Source: Gammaproteobacteria bacterium (GTDB lineage Bacteria > Pseudomonadota > Gammaproteobacteria > Ga0077536). From it: a DNA stretch of 64,000 bases. Below the pieces are notes generated by a model, which was not told where the DNA came from, did not search any database, and worked only from the letters and a program-made list of their open reading frames with translations. The stretch's first letter is position 1. Every line of letters begins with the position of its first letter. The stretch lies in assembly GCA_021773835.1 (NCBI GenBank), contig JAJFJQ010000057.1, forward strand, positions 272,981-336,980, given 5' to 3'. A program made the translations under genes and the position numbers. Below, piece after piece: positions 26,110 to 36,100 of this stretch.

Positions 26110-29100
26110 CTATAACTCCTCCTCGGTTTTCCGCTCTGCTCGGGTTTCCATCCACTCATAAATCACGGGCAACAGCACCAGGGTCAAGAGCGTTGAGGTG
26201 ATAAGACCACCAACCACGACAGAGGCCAGTGGACGTTGAGTTTCTGCGCCAACACCAGACGACAACAACATCGGCAACAGGCCGAGGATCGCAACACTCG
26301 CCGTCATCAAAACAGGGCGAAGCCTAAGCTCTGCTCCTTGCCGCACGGCTTCCGACACACTGAGACCTTTCTCACGCAGCTGATTGATGAAGCTTACGAG
26401 CACGATGCCATTGAGCATCGCCACACCAAACACGGCAATGAACCCGATCGCAGAAGGAACGGAAACGTATTGCCCACTGATATACAACGCGATCAATCCA
26501 CCGATCGTCGCGAACGGCACATTAGCAATGATGAGCGTCGCGTATTTGATCGAGTTAAACGCGGTGTAGAGCAACACGAAGATAAAAAATATCGTCAACG
26601 GTACGATCACTGATAAACGTGCCAAGGCGCGTTGTTGGTTTTCGAATGCACCGCCCCATTCGATCCAATAACCTGGTGGAAGATCGATTTGAGATTCAAT
26701 CGCTGCGTTCGCATCTTTAACAAATCCATCGACATCCCTCCCACGCACATCCATTTGAATAACGGCGTAGCGCTGTAACTGCTCACGTCGTACAAAGGAA
26801 TAGCCTTCCGCAACGCTCACCGTAGCGACTGTGGAAAGCGGAACGATTGCGCCGCTGCTGGTTTTTAGCGGAATACGTTCAATCGCCTGTACTGAAGCCT
26901 TTGAGGCGTCATTCAAGCGCGCGGTGATGTCGAAGCGGCGCACCCCGTCGATCATCGTCGACACCGGTTCGTTGCCGATGCCGGTGCGTACAACTGATAA
27001 GACATCGTCGGCATTCAGTCCGAAACGTGCCAGTTGGTCTCGTTTGACCTGAATTCGGATCTGGGGTTTACCGACATTAGCCTCAAGCGATAGATCGGCT
27101 ACCCCATCGACAGCAGCGATAACGTTTTTTACTTCTTCACTCAGGCGATCGAGCTCTGCCAATTCCTCACCGTAGATCTTCGCAGCGAGCGTCGCACGAA
27201 CGCCAGAGATCAGCTCCTCTACTCGCATCTGGATCGGCTGGGTGAAGGCGACAACAGCCGTCGGCACCACGACTTCCAGTTCTTCACGCATCGCTTCTGC
27301 GAGTTGCTCGATATCACGCTCTTCCGTCCATTCACTCTCTGGTTTGAGCTCGGTATAGATCTCCATATAGTTCACGTCAGCCGTCTCACCTTTTTCCGCC
27401 CGGCCAATCATTGCGACTGTTGTTACGACTTCGGGAAATTTGGACAATGCATTCTCGATGTCCTTCGAGATCGTGATTGATTGCTCTAGAGAGGCCGATG
27501 GGATCGACGTCACCCGCCACATGATCGAACCTTCCTGCAGCTGCGGCATAAACTCTTTACCGAGGAGCGGAAATAACGCGAGACTCGCGACGAGCAGGGC
27601 CAAGGCTAAGCCAACGACCGTCTTTTTGTGACCGACCGACCATGCAAGCAAGGGTAGATAGAAAAATTTTATCCCCCGTACCAACCAAGTATCACGCTCT
27701 TTTTTGGGCTTCAAGATCAGCGCGGCGAGTACTGGGATCAAGGTCAGCGTCAACCCTAGCGATCCCGCCATGGCGAAACTGATATTGAACGCCATGGGCT
27801 TAAATAGTTTGCCCTCGAGGCCTTCCAGCGCGAAGAGCGGTAGGAACACAACGATGATGATGAGGATCGCAAAAGCGATTGGATTCGCGACTTCTTTTGC
27901 AGCGACAAGCACCGCGTTCGTACGATCCACCGGATTACCGGACTCTAGACGTTCGGCCATGATGCGAAAGGCGTTTTCAACCATGACAACGGCGCCGTCG
28001 ACCATCATTCCGATGCCGACAGCCAAACCCGCCAATGACATGAGATTCGCCGACAGTCCTGCTTCAAGCATAAAAATGAACGCAATCAGCATCGCTAATG
28101 GCAACGCAGTGATAACGACAATCGCAGAGCGTAGCTCGCCGAGAAACAAGAACAACACAATGGCAACCAGGATCGAACCTTCCACTAACGCACGTACCGC
28201 CGTGCCGACTGCTTTGTCGACCAGATCGGTTCGGTCATATACCGGTCGCAGCGTAACCCCGTCCGGTAATGACTGATCGAGAATGACGATCTTCTCTTTT
28301 ACCGCATTGACGACGGCGGCGGCGTTTTCACCCAAGCGTGAGAGCGCCATGCCGAGCACAACTTCTTTGCCGTCACGCGTTACCGCGCCGAATCGCAGAG
28401 CACCCGCTTGGACGACATCAGCAATGTCGCGTAGATACACCGGTGTACCATCCTCGACTTTGATGACCATGGCACCAATATCTTGTTCGTTCTCGACCAA
28501 GCCCAGACCCCGCACGAGGTATTGTTCAGCACCGAGATCAATGTACTGTCCGCCGACCTGACGATTATTGGCTTCAATTACCTGCATAACATCAGTAAAG
28601 GTTAGGTCGTACTTGATCAAATTTAAGGGATCAATCACCACCTGGAATTGCCGTTTCTGGCCGCCCCATGATGTGACATCATCTACTCCTTGAGCTGTGC
28701 GTAGAATTAGCCGAACGCTCCAGTCATGCAGGGTGCGCAAATCCATGTCGGTTATTGCTGCGTTCAGTTCTTCATCCGCGCGCTCTAGCGTGTACCAGAA
28801 CACCTGACCGAGTCCCGAAGTATTGGGGCCCATCTCCGGCGTGCCGTAGCCTTCTGGGATCCGATCACCTACTTCCTGCAACCGTTCCATCACAAGCTGC
28901 CGCGCAAAATAGATGTCCATGTCATCTTCAAAATAAACGGCGACGTATGACAATCCGAACAAACTGACTGAGCGGATTTCTTGAACTTTTGGAAGCCCTG
29001 CCATACTTGATTCAACCGGAAACGTCAGAAGCTGTTCGACGTCCTCGGCGGCGAGTCCGGGTGACTCGGTGTAAATATTCACTTGCGCCGGCGTCACATC

Positions 29101-29220
29101 TGGAAACGCATCAATCGGCACGGTAACCACAGCACGCCAGCCTAAAGCGGCGATAACGCCGAAAATAATCAGCACCAGGAATTTGTAACGCAGTGATGCT
29201 TCAACAAGTTTTTCTAACAT
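26110..29220 (-). CDS. Heavy-metal efflux RND permease (CzcA-like)
   Basis: The start at 29220 (MLEKLVEAS) is preferred over the frame start at 29310 because AAAGGA lies just upstream. The 1036-residue inner-membrane proton-driven pump has twelve expected helices and two large periplasmic loops. The helix-4 motif reads LAVGIGMMVDGAVVMVEN. The DGAVV-VEN part matches CzcA-type pumps, but the first conserved aspartate (DFG) is replaced. Of the three copper-binding methionines in CusA, the third position reads RVEEL with no methionine. I infer a divalent cation pump (Zn, Co, Cd or Ni) rather than copper. It is encoded with its adaptor and outer-membrane channel. Confidence 0.9.
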   Translation of the reverse strand: MLEKLVEASLRYKFLVLIIFGVIAALGWRAVVTVPIDAFPDVTPAQVNIYTESPGLAAEDVEQLLTFPVESSMAGLPKVQEIRSVSLFGLSYVAVYFEDDMDIYFARQLVMERLQEVGDRIPEGYGTPEMGPNTSGLGQVFWYTLERADEELNAAITDMDLRTLHDWSVRLILRTAQGVDDVTSWGGQKRQFQVVIDPLNLIKYDLTFTDVMQVIEANNRQVGGQYIDLGAEQYLVRGLGLVENEQDIGAMVIKVEDGTPVYLRDIADVVQAGALRFGAVTRDGKEVVLGMALSRLGENAAAVVNAVKEKIVILDQSLPDGVTLRPVYDRTDLVDKAVGTAVRALVEGSILVAIVLFLFLGELRSAIVVITALPLAMLIAFIFMLEAGLSANLMSLAGLAVGIGMMVDGAVVMVENAFRIMAERLESGNPVDRTNAVLVAAKEVANPIAFAILIIIVVFLPLFALEGLEGKLFKPMAFNISFAMAGSLGLTLTLIPVLAALILKPKKERDTWLVRGIKFFYLPLLAWSVGHKKTVVGLALALLVASLALFPLLGKEFMPQLQEGSIMWRVTSIPSASLEQSITISKDIENALSKFPEVVTTVAMIGRAEKGETADVNYMEIYTELKPESEWTEERDIEQLAEAMREELEVVVPTAVVAFTQPIQMRVEELISGVRATLAAKIYGEELAELDRLSEEVKNVIAAVDGVADLSLEANVGKPQIRIQVKRDQLARFGLNADDVLSVVRTGIGNEPVSTMIDGVRRFDITARLNDASKASVQAIERIPLKTSSGAIVPLSTVATVSVAEGYSFVRREQLQRYAVIQMDVRGRDVDGFVKDANAAIESQIDLPPGYWIEWGGAFENQQRALARLSVIVPLTIFFIFVLLYTAFNSIKYATLIIANVPFATIGGLIALYISGQYVSVPSAIGFIAVFGVAMLNGIVLVSFINQLREKGLSVSEAVRQGAELRLRPVLMTASVAILGLLPMLLSSGVGAETQRPLASVVVGGLITSTLLTLVLLPVIYEWMETRAERKTEEEL

Positions 29221-29230
29221 GTGAGTTCCT

Positions 29231-30361
29231 TTAGTGCGCGTGGCCTTCGCCAAGCGAAGATTTGAGCAGCAGTGATTTGAGATGAAAGACGCCGGCAACT
29301 GCGATCTCATCGCCTTCGGTCAGGCCCGCACGCACCACCACCCAATCGCCGACCGTCGCGCCGGACTCTATTGTTACCGGGTGAAACTCATGCCCGTCTT
29401 CGCGCTTGAACACGGTCGCTTGTCCCTCAATCATGGTGACCGCCGCGCTCGGTACTGCCAGCACCGGGTCGCTGGTGCCACTCACTATTTCCACTTCAAC
29501 AAACTGCCCCGGATGCAACCGATCGTCTGCGTTGCTCACTTCAATTCGCAAACCTTGTGTTCTTGTCGTTTCGTCTAATCGATGATGGCGTTGAATGACC
29601 GTACCTTCTAACCACGTGATGCCATCGAGACTGACTGTTGCGGTGGTACCATCATCGATCGGCGGTAAGCCGTTCGGGATAGTTTGTGCCTCTACCCACA
29701 TGATCGATTCATCGCTGATGTCGATGAGCACCCTACCCGGTTCGATCAATTCGCCCATGATGAAGTCGTCCTGCAAGACGGTACCCGCTTGCGGCGCGGT
29801 CAAGTCGAACGCACCGGTTGCTTTGCTCGCATCACCCGTTTTTATCAGCGCCTTTGCTTGAACTTGAGTCATGCCGTACGCGAGGACTTTGGCAAGAGCC
29901 TGTTGCTGCGCGACTTGCGCCTCCGTGTAGCGGCGTTCAGAGACGGTTGCTCGACCGAGCGACTTAACTCGTTGCCATTCTTGGTTCGCTACGACCAACG
30001 CACCTTGTGCTTCCGCCATCGCCACACTCGAAAGTGTTACCAGTCGTTGACCAACTGTGACGGTGTCCCCGAGACGAACATGGCGCTCTGCCACTTGCGC
30101 CGTGATCCGCGGTGTGACACGAGTCGATCGGTACGCATTGATCACCACCTCTCCTGGAACGCGCATGGTTTCGTTCAGACCCCGTGGCGCGATGGCGGTA
30201 ACGACAATGCCCGCCGCACGCTGTTGGTCAATGGTCAACTCAATTGCGCGCCCCTCTTCTTCGTGATCATCGTGTCCTTCCTCCTCGGCACCAACTGGCG
30301 TGAAAATCGCCAAACTCAAACACACGACCAAAATCTTTAGCGTGTTCATCAGCGTAGTCAT
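29231..30361 (-). CDS. RND efflux periplasmic adaptor (CzcB-like)
   Basis: The preferred start at 30361 has GGAG nine bases upstream and leads into a signal peptide (LKILVVCLSLAIFTPVGA). An in-frame ATG at 30403 overlaps the stop of the upstream gene as ATGA and cannot be excluded. The mature N-terminus is His/Asp/Glu-rich (EEEGHDDHEEEGR), and the C-terminus ends GEGHAH, both possible metal-binding tails. The barrel-sandwich and beta-barrel regions (TRVTPRITAQVAERHVRLGD; LHPGQFVEVEI) are typical of HlyD/CzcB adaptors. It links the inner-membrane pump to the outer-membrane channel. Confidence 0.9.
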   Translation of the reverse strand: MTTLMNTLKILVVCLSLAIFTPVGAEEEGHDDHEEEGRAIELTIDQQRAAGIVVTAIAPRGLNETMRVPGEVVINAYRSTRVTPRITAQVAERHVRLGDTVTVGQRLVTLSSVAMAEAQGALVVANQEWQRVKSLGRATVSERRYTEAQVAQQQALAKVLAYGMTQVQAKALIKTGDASKATGAFDLTAPQAGTVLQDDFIMGELIEPGRVLIDISDESIMWVEAQTIPNGLPPIDDGTTATVSLDGITWLEGTVIQRHHRLDETTRTQGLRIEVSNADDRLHPGQFVEVEIVSGTSDPVLAVPSAAVTMIEGQATVFKREDGHEFHPVTIESGATVGDWVVVRAGLTEGDEIAVAGVFHLKSLLLKSSLGEGHAH

Positions 30362-30399
30362 CCGGTCTATCTCCATTCGTGTTCTGTACAGTTCGAATT

Positions 30400-31662
30400 T
30401 CATCGGGTCGCTCCTAGGCCGAGCCAGGCGTCTACCTGACCCGATGCCCAGAGCCATTCGAACCATGCGCGCCATAGCACCTGTTGTAGATCGAGCGCGC
30501 TTTCCTGAACATCGAGTGTTTGGCGTAATTGCACGAGGTATTCCGTCGTACTGAGCTCGCCCGCTTGCCATAGTTTGCGGAGCTGATCGCTTTGCCCCTC
30601 GAGGCTCTTCTGACCGGTTAGCTCCCAATCGCCCCAGGCACCGCGCGCTAATTCATATCGTTCTGCCGCGCTTACAAGTCGCGCATGCGCTCGCTGTAAA
30701 ACGTTATCGGAGGCGTTTTCAAGTTGACTGCGCTCCGCGATCGCAGCGTTTACTTCGTTGTTGAATCGATTCCGGACAAATAGCGGGATCGTGACGTTTA
30801 ACCCAATCAGCAAGTCACCACCCTCTTTACCGCCCTCCATATTTACCGTTGGATCGGGCCGCTGTTCGCGCCGACGAAGGTTGACGGTGGCGTCGGCGAC
30901 GTCGACTTGGCGTCTCGCCGCGAGTACTTCCGGCAATGCCAATGCCAACGACTGTGGCCTTGCTGCGCTGTCTGGAAGCGTAGGCATTTGCGTCGGAAGT
31001 AACGGCCACTCACTGGGAGTTGAGTGAGGCGATAGACTTCGAATCGCTTGCCGCGCTTCCGCGAGCGCCGCCGCCGCTGTCGCTTTTTGGATGCGAGCAT
31101 CTGTATATGCTAACGATGCTAAGTAGACTTCGACTTGATTCAAATCACCGGCATCGAAGCGTCGTTTCGCGACGGTCGCGAACTCATTCATGAGTCGTTG
31201 ACGCGCTTCGGCCAACTCGTCACGTGCTAATCCGGTCTGGTGTTGTGAGAGCCCTTCCAGTAACTCTACGGCGACAGCCCAACGGGCAGCGAGGTACTTC
31301 GCTTCAACGACCAGACGATTCGATTCGGCAATCGCTGTGCGAGCCGAACGTTTATCATTCCAGTCCAAGCTTTGACTGATCCCCAAGGTGTACGTATTGA
31401 CCTCGGCGTTTTCCGCGCCAGCCGAAACATTAGGGTTATAGAGAGGTCGCGAAGCAGCGTTCCGCCGTGCATCACTCGCTTCAAGTCCGGCACTCGCCGC
31501 CCGTACGCGCGGGTTGGCATCAACCACCGTTTGAACAAAGCGAACTAACGCATCATCGGCGCGGGCTGCCCCTAACGGACTGTCGGCAACAGCCAACGTC
31601 GGCCACGATACGAAAACGAAACCGCCCAAAAATAGAACGAACCGATACATTGGTATTTTCAT
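30400..31662 (-). CDS. TolC-family outer membrane channel (CzcC-like)
   Basis: A signal peptide (FVLFLGGFVFVSWPTLAVA) precedes a 390-residue mature protein with long helical coiled-coil segments (ELAEARQRLMNEFATVAKRR; NEVNAAIAERSQLENASDN) and the duplicated arrangement of outer-membrane efflux proteins. NVTIPLFVRNRFNNEV is a family hallmark of CzcC/CusC. An alternative ATG lies four codons in. Its stop overlaps the in-frame ATG at 30403 of the adaptor gene. It completes the tripartite pump with the two genes downstream. Confidence 0.9.
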   Translation of the reverse strand: MKIPMYRFVLFLGGFVFVSWPTLAVADSPLGAARADDALVRFVQTVVDANPRVRAASAGLEASDARRNAASRPLYNPNVSAGAENAEVNTYTLGISQSLDWNDKRSARTAIAESNRLVVEAKYLAARWAVAVELLEGLSQHQTGLARDELAEARQRLMNEFATVAKRRFDAGDLNQVEVYLASLAYTDARIQKATAAAALAEARQAIRSLSPHSTPSEWPLLPTQMPTLPDSAARPQSLALALPEVLAARRQVDVADATVNLRRREQRPDPTVNMEGGKEGGDLLIGLNVTIPLFVRNRFNNEVNAAIAERSQLENASDNVLQRAHARLVSAAERYELARGAWGDWELTGQKSLEGQSDQLRKLWQAGELSTTEYLVQLRQTLDVQESALDLQQVLWRAWFEWLWASGQVDAWLGLGATR

Positions 31663-31741
31663 AAATCATTTTCCGGATGCAAAACATCGGCGCGCACACC
31701 GAACGCTGCTCGGTAGGCACGAACTCAAAGAGGAAAATGAT

Positions 31742-32071
31742 TTACGTAGTGGGAGGTGGTGTCGGAGGGGCTTGCGCTAAATTACGGATACCACGAACAC
31801 GACCATTTATAGGATCACGAGCGTTTGTCGGCGGTATTGTGGGCGCAAATTGATCGATGATATTGGCGCAATGACCATGGCAACAATGCTCGCAATGATC
31901 AGTATTAAGGTCGGTATTGGCGGGCGCATCCACCGATGAGGTTTTTAACTTGTCGATCTGATGTGTCGGGTCGTCGCTATGTGGATGTCCCTCAATCACA
32001 GTGTCAGCGGCGGCGTCCAGGCTCATAAAGAGCACAGAAAGCATCACAAAATAGTATAAGAATTGCCGCAT
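31742..32071 (-). CDS. Small exported His/Cys-rich protein, putative metal binder
   Basis: The 109-residue product has a signal peptide (FVMLSVLFMSLDAAA) and a striking metal-ligand cluster HCEHCCHGHC near residues 58-67, with further histidines before it and a Pro/Thr tail. I infer a periplasmic metal-binding protein that hands metal to the pump or buffers it. No enzyme motif is seen. It starts seven bases after the CDF transporter stop and belongs to the ArsR-headed operon. Confidence 0.65.
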   Translation of the reverse strand: MRQFLYYFVMLSVLFMSLDAAADTVIEGHPHSDDPTHQIDKLKTSSVDAPANTDLNTDHCEHCCHGHCANIIDQFAPTIPPTNARDPINGRVRGIRNLAQAPPTPPPTT

Positions 32072-32078
32072 TGCTTTA

Positions 32079-32741
32079 TTAGGATAGCCGAATTTCTGTT
32101 GAAGTGGGGTTATTAAATTGACGTTCGGCGCGTAATTCTGCTTTTGCTAATCGAATGACGACTATAGCGGCAGCTAAGTTAAGCGCCGCGATGATTGTGG
32201 CAACCAGCAAGTCTGGCCAGCGAGACGCACTAACAAAAACGCCGGCGGCTGCCACCATAACTGCCACGTTGCCAATCGCATCGTTACGACTACACAGCCA
32301 GATTGATCGCATGTTGCTGTCACCGCCTCGATACCGATATAGCAGTACTGCAACCGCTACGTTAACAATCAAGGCAAGCAGTGCGATGGTGCCCATCGTT
32401 GTGGCATCAGGCGCGCTACCCGAAACTGCGCGATATGCTGCACTACCGATGACCCACAATCCGAAGATCGCCATCGTCGCGCCCTTAACAACGGAAGCGC
32501 GAGCTCGAGCCGTTAACACCATGCCAACGACCGCGAGACTGATACCGTAGTTCGCGGCGTCTCCAAAAAAATCTAAAGCATCGGCCTGTAGCGAGATGGA
32601 ATCACTAACTTGGCTAGCGACAACTTCGATTAAAAACATCGAAAAATTCGCGATTAAGGCTATCCACAAGACCCTACGGAACACCGGGTCAACAGACTCG
32701 TCACCGGTAACGTCCGATGGGCACTCAGTACAACCCGGCAT
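32079..32741 (-). CDS. Cation diffusion facilitator family transporter
   Basis: The ATG at 32741 overlaps the ArsR stop. The 220 residues contain about six hydrophobic helices with paired acidic sites: DALDFFGDAANY in helix 2 and SRNDAIGNVAVM in helix 5, the metal site of CDF exporters. The C-terminal cytoplasmic domain is absent, as in short CDF members. The N-terminus has CTEC, perhaps a metal-docking site. Expected substrates are Zn(II), Co(II) or Cd(II), exported to the periplasm where the RND pump can act. Confidence 0.85.
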   Translation of the reverse strand: MPGCTECPSDVTGDESVDPVFRRVLWIALIANFSMFLIEVVASQVSDSISLQADALDFFGDAANYGISLAVVGMVLTARARASVVKGATMAIFGLWVIGSAAYRAVSGSAPDATTMGTIALLALIVNVAVAVLLYRYRGGDSNMRSIWLCSRNDAIGNVAVMVAAAGVFVSASRWPDLLVATIIAALNLAAAIVVIRLAKAELRAERQFNNPTSTEIRLS

Positions 32742-33079
32742 CAATCCATTTCCTCGATGTCGAGCGGTTCGCCCACGTGCGCAACCATATCGTCAATCAC
32801 ACACCGAATGTGCTCGTCCAATGCCGAGTAAAATATTTGCTTACCACGGCGCTCGGCGCGCAACACGCGCGCACCTCGCAACAATCGTAAGTGATGGCTG
32901 ACAAGTGACGGAGAGAGTTCGAGTCGGATAGCGATGTCGCCCACGCTGATCGGATCATTTAAGCACGCTAGGATAATTCTCAAGCGCGAGGGATCGCCCA
33001 TCAGACGAAATAGGTCGGCCAACTGCACGACCGCGTCCTCTGTTCCTATGGTGACCACCGCTTGGCGCTTGACCTTCAT
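32741..33079 (-). CDS. ArsR/SmtB-family metal-sensing repressor
   Basis: The start at 33079 (MKVKRQ) is chosen because the longer frame to 33130 would run across a clear operator. The 112-residue winged-helix protein has LADLFRLMGDPSRLRIILAC, the recognition helix SPSLVSHHLRLLRGARV and the wing RRGKQIFYSALD. The C-terminal helix carries D, H, H and E in DEHIRCVIDDMVAHVGE with the exact spacing of the SmtB/CzrA alpha-5 zinc site. There is no CVC arsenic motif. It should release DNA on binding Zn(II) or Co(II), inducing the downstream operon. Confidence 0.9.
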   Translation of the reverse strand: MKVKRQAVVTIGTEDAVVQLADLFRLMGDPSRLRIILACLNDPISVGDIAIRLELSPSLVSHHLRLLRGARVLRAERRGKQIFYSALDEHIRCVIDDMVAHVGEPLDIEEMD

Positions 33080-33089
33080 TACTCTTATA

Positions 33090-33107
33090 TATGAATATGT
33101 GTTCATA
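33090..33107 (-). promoter_or_regulatory. ArsR-type operator
   Basis: TATGAA and TTCATA flank six bases, giving an 18-bp dyad eleven bases upstream of the arsR-type start codon. AT-rich TGAA-type dyads of this kind are bound by SmtB/ZiaR-like repressors. It is placed to control the eight-gene operon to its left. Confidence 0.7.
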
Positions 33108-33165
33108 CATTTACATATTAATTCGGACACGTCAATCTTGCGATCGAATCGATAAAGGTCTGTCT

Positions 33166-36100
33166 CTACTGAGATTTAGTATGGAAGGATGCCGGTACTC
33201 GCGCTGACAACTCCCGACCACGCCAGAAAGAAAAAATCGCGGGGAAAACAATCAAGACCAACAAGAGAGCTGAACCAACGCCACCGAGCATCGGTGCTGC
33301 GATGCGCTTCATAACATCGGCACCGCTGCCGTTGCTATACATGATCGGGAGCAAACCCATAAACAATGCCAGACCGGTCATTAACATCGGGCGAATGCGC
33401 TGACTTGCTCCCTCGGTGATCGCTTCGATCAAATCGTTTCGCACTTGAAGTGACCCGTCGAGGGCGTGTTTGCGCCAAGCCAGATCCAGATACAGCATCA
33501 TCAAAAGCCCCAATTCGACAGCGAGACCCGCCACTGCGATCATACCGACCGCCACCGCGACACTGAGGTTGTACTTGAGCGCCGCCAATAACCAAATGCT
33601 CCCGATCAGCGAAAACGGTAATGCCGTCATTACGATCAGCGTTTCAATTATCGATTTGCGATGCAGGTAAAGCATGAAGAAGATCACAAAAACCGTCAGC
33701 GGCACCAGGATCATCAGCCGCGCTTTCGCCCGTTCAAAATAGGTGAACTGTCCTGCCCAATCGATTCGATAACCGGGTGATATAGTCGCTTTTTCTGCGA
33801 CAACGTCGCGTGCGAGATCAACATAGTCGGCAATTCCGATGTCATCGTTGACATCAACAAAGACGAAGCTGACCAGTTGTCCGTCTTCGTTTCTGAGTGC
33901 CGGCGGCCCGGTACGAAACTGAATATCCGCAACCTGCGAGATGGGGATCTGAGCACCGGTTGAGGTGGTGACAAACACGCGCTTCAACGCTTCAATATTG
34001 TCGCGATATTCGCGCGCATAACGCACCAGGATGCCATAGCGTTCCCGTCCTTCGACTGTTTCGCCGACCTTTACCCCACCCATCGCCGCTTCAATGACCC
34101 TTTGCACGTCGTTGACGTTCAGACCAAAGCGCGCGGCGGCTTTGCGGTCGATGTCGAAATCGAGAAAATAGCCCCCGGTCGCACGTTCAGCAAACGCGCT
34201 GCGCGTGTACGGTGCGGTGCGTTCGTCGTCGAGTAAAGCGCGTTCGATAGCAACACCAGTGCGTTCGATCGTCGCAAGCTCCGGACCAAACACTTTGATG
34301 CCGAGCGTCGATCGAATGCCCGTTGCGAGCATTTCCGTGCGCGTCTGGATCGGCATCCACCAAATGTTCGGCATACCGGGAAAACGCATCGCGCTGTCCA
34401 TCTCTCCAATCAACTTGTCCCAGGTCATGCCCTCGCGCCATTCGTTTTCAGGTTTGAGCATAATGTTGGTCTCGATCATCGACAGCGGCGCCGGATCGGT
34501 CGGGCTGGTGCTGCGTCCGACCTTGCCAAACACACGCTCAACCTCGGGAAACTTCTTGAGTTCCCGATCCATCGTCTGCATCACCCGCGTCGCTTCTTCG
34601 ATGGAAATTCCGGGCAAGGTAGTTGGCATGAAAAGGATGCTACCTTCGTTTAACGGCGGCATGAACTCGTTGCCGAGGCTTCGATACACAGGCACCGTGG
34701 CGACCAACGCGAAGATCGCGCTAATCACCACCAGCCAACGCCATCGGACCGCGAACCTTACCACCGGAGCGTAGCCAGCCCGCAGCGCCTTATTCAGGAG
34801 GCTGTCGTCACCGCGGATGCGTCCTTTGATTAACAGCACCGCCAACGCCGGTATCAATGTCACTGAGAGCAGCGCCGCGAAGAACATGGAAAAGGTCTTC
34901 GTGAATGCCAACGGCTTGAACAAACGGCCTTCCGTGCCTTCAAGGGCAAACACCGGCACAAATGACACGGTGATAATCAACAGCGAGAAGAAGATACTCG
35001 GGCCGACCTCCTGCATGGCGTCGATGATGGCACGTGTCCTCGACTCGCCTTCTAACGACTCGCCGTGCAAGCGATTATGGACGTTGTCGATGATGACGAT
35101 GGCGGCGTCGACCATCGCGCCGATCGCGACCGCAATGCCGCCGAGCGACATAATGTTGGCCGTCAGACCCATATAGGACATCGGAATAAACGACAGCAGG
35201 ATCGCAATGGGTAATGTCAGGATGGCGACGAATGCCGAGCGCGCATGCAGCAGAAACAAACCGATAACCAGCGAGACGATCAGCATTTCTTCAATGAGTG
35301 TGTTTTGCAGGGTTTTAATGGCGCGCTCGATCAGGCTCGAGCGATCGTAGACCGGCACGATCTCAACACCGTCGGGTAGACTCGTCCTTAAAACCTCGAG
35401 CCGCTTTTTGATCCGATCGATCACCTCTAGTGCATTCTCGCCGTAGCGCATGACCACGATGCCGCCGACCGCGATCCCTTCACCATCGAGATCCGCCTGG
35501 CCGCGTTGCAACGCGGGGCCAAGACTGACAGTGGCGACATCGGCCACTCGTATAGGGATACCCCCTTCCGCGACACCAATAACAACCTCAGTGAGATCGT
35601 CGACGGATCTGACATAACCGCGCCCACGGATGAACTGTTCGTGCCCGGCGATTTCCAGCACCCGCCCCCCCACATCTTTGTTCGAGGCGCGCACGGCCGT
35701 CGTCAATTTGTCCAAGGGAATGCCATAGGAAGCGAGCTTATTCGGATCGACGTTGATCTGGTATTCCTTGACGAAGCCGCCTACCGAGGCAACTTCCGCA
35801 ACGCCTTCAACGGCCTCCAGTGCGTAACGTAGATTAAAGTCCTGCAGAGCACGTAAGTCAGCCAAGCTCTGACTGCCCGTCTTATCCGTCAACGCGTACT
35901 GGTACACCCAACCCACGCCCGTTGCATCCGGACCTAATGTGGGGCGCACGTCATCCGGCAACTTCGGCGTCGCGGAGTTGAGATATTCGAGCACGCGCGA
36001 GCGTGCCCAGTACATGTCGGTGCCGTCTTCAAAAATGACATACACGAACGACAAGCCCATAAAACTTTGGCCGCGAACGAAACGCACCGCCGGCGCTGCC

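Noticed and set aside
31266..31538. Long frames in other phases within the RND operons
   Set aside because: They are shadows of high-G+C coding sequence; the real genes have clear families and coupled starts.
33080..33130. N-terminal extension of the ArsR protein with CKC motif
   Set aside because: The extension would cover the operator dyad and promoter region; the ATG at 33079 gives a normal ArsR length.
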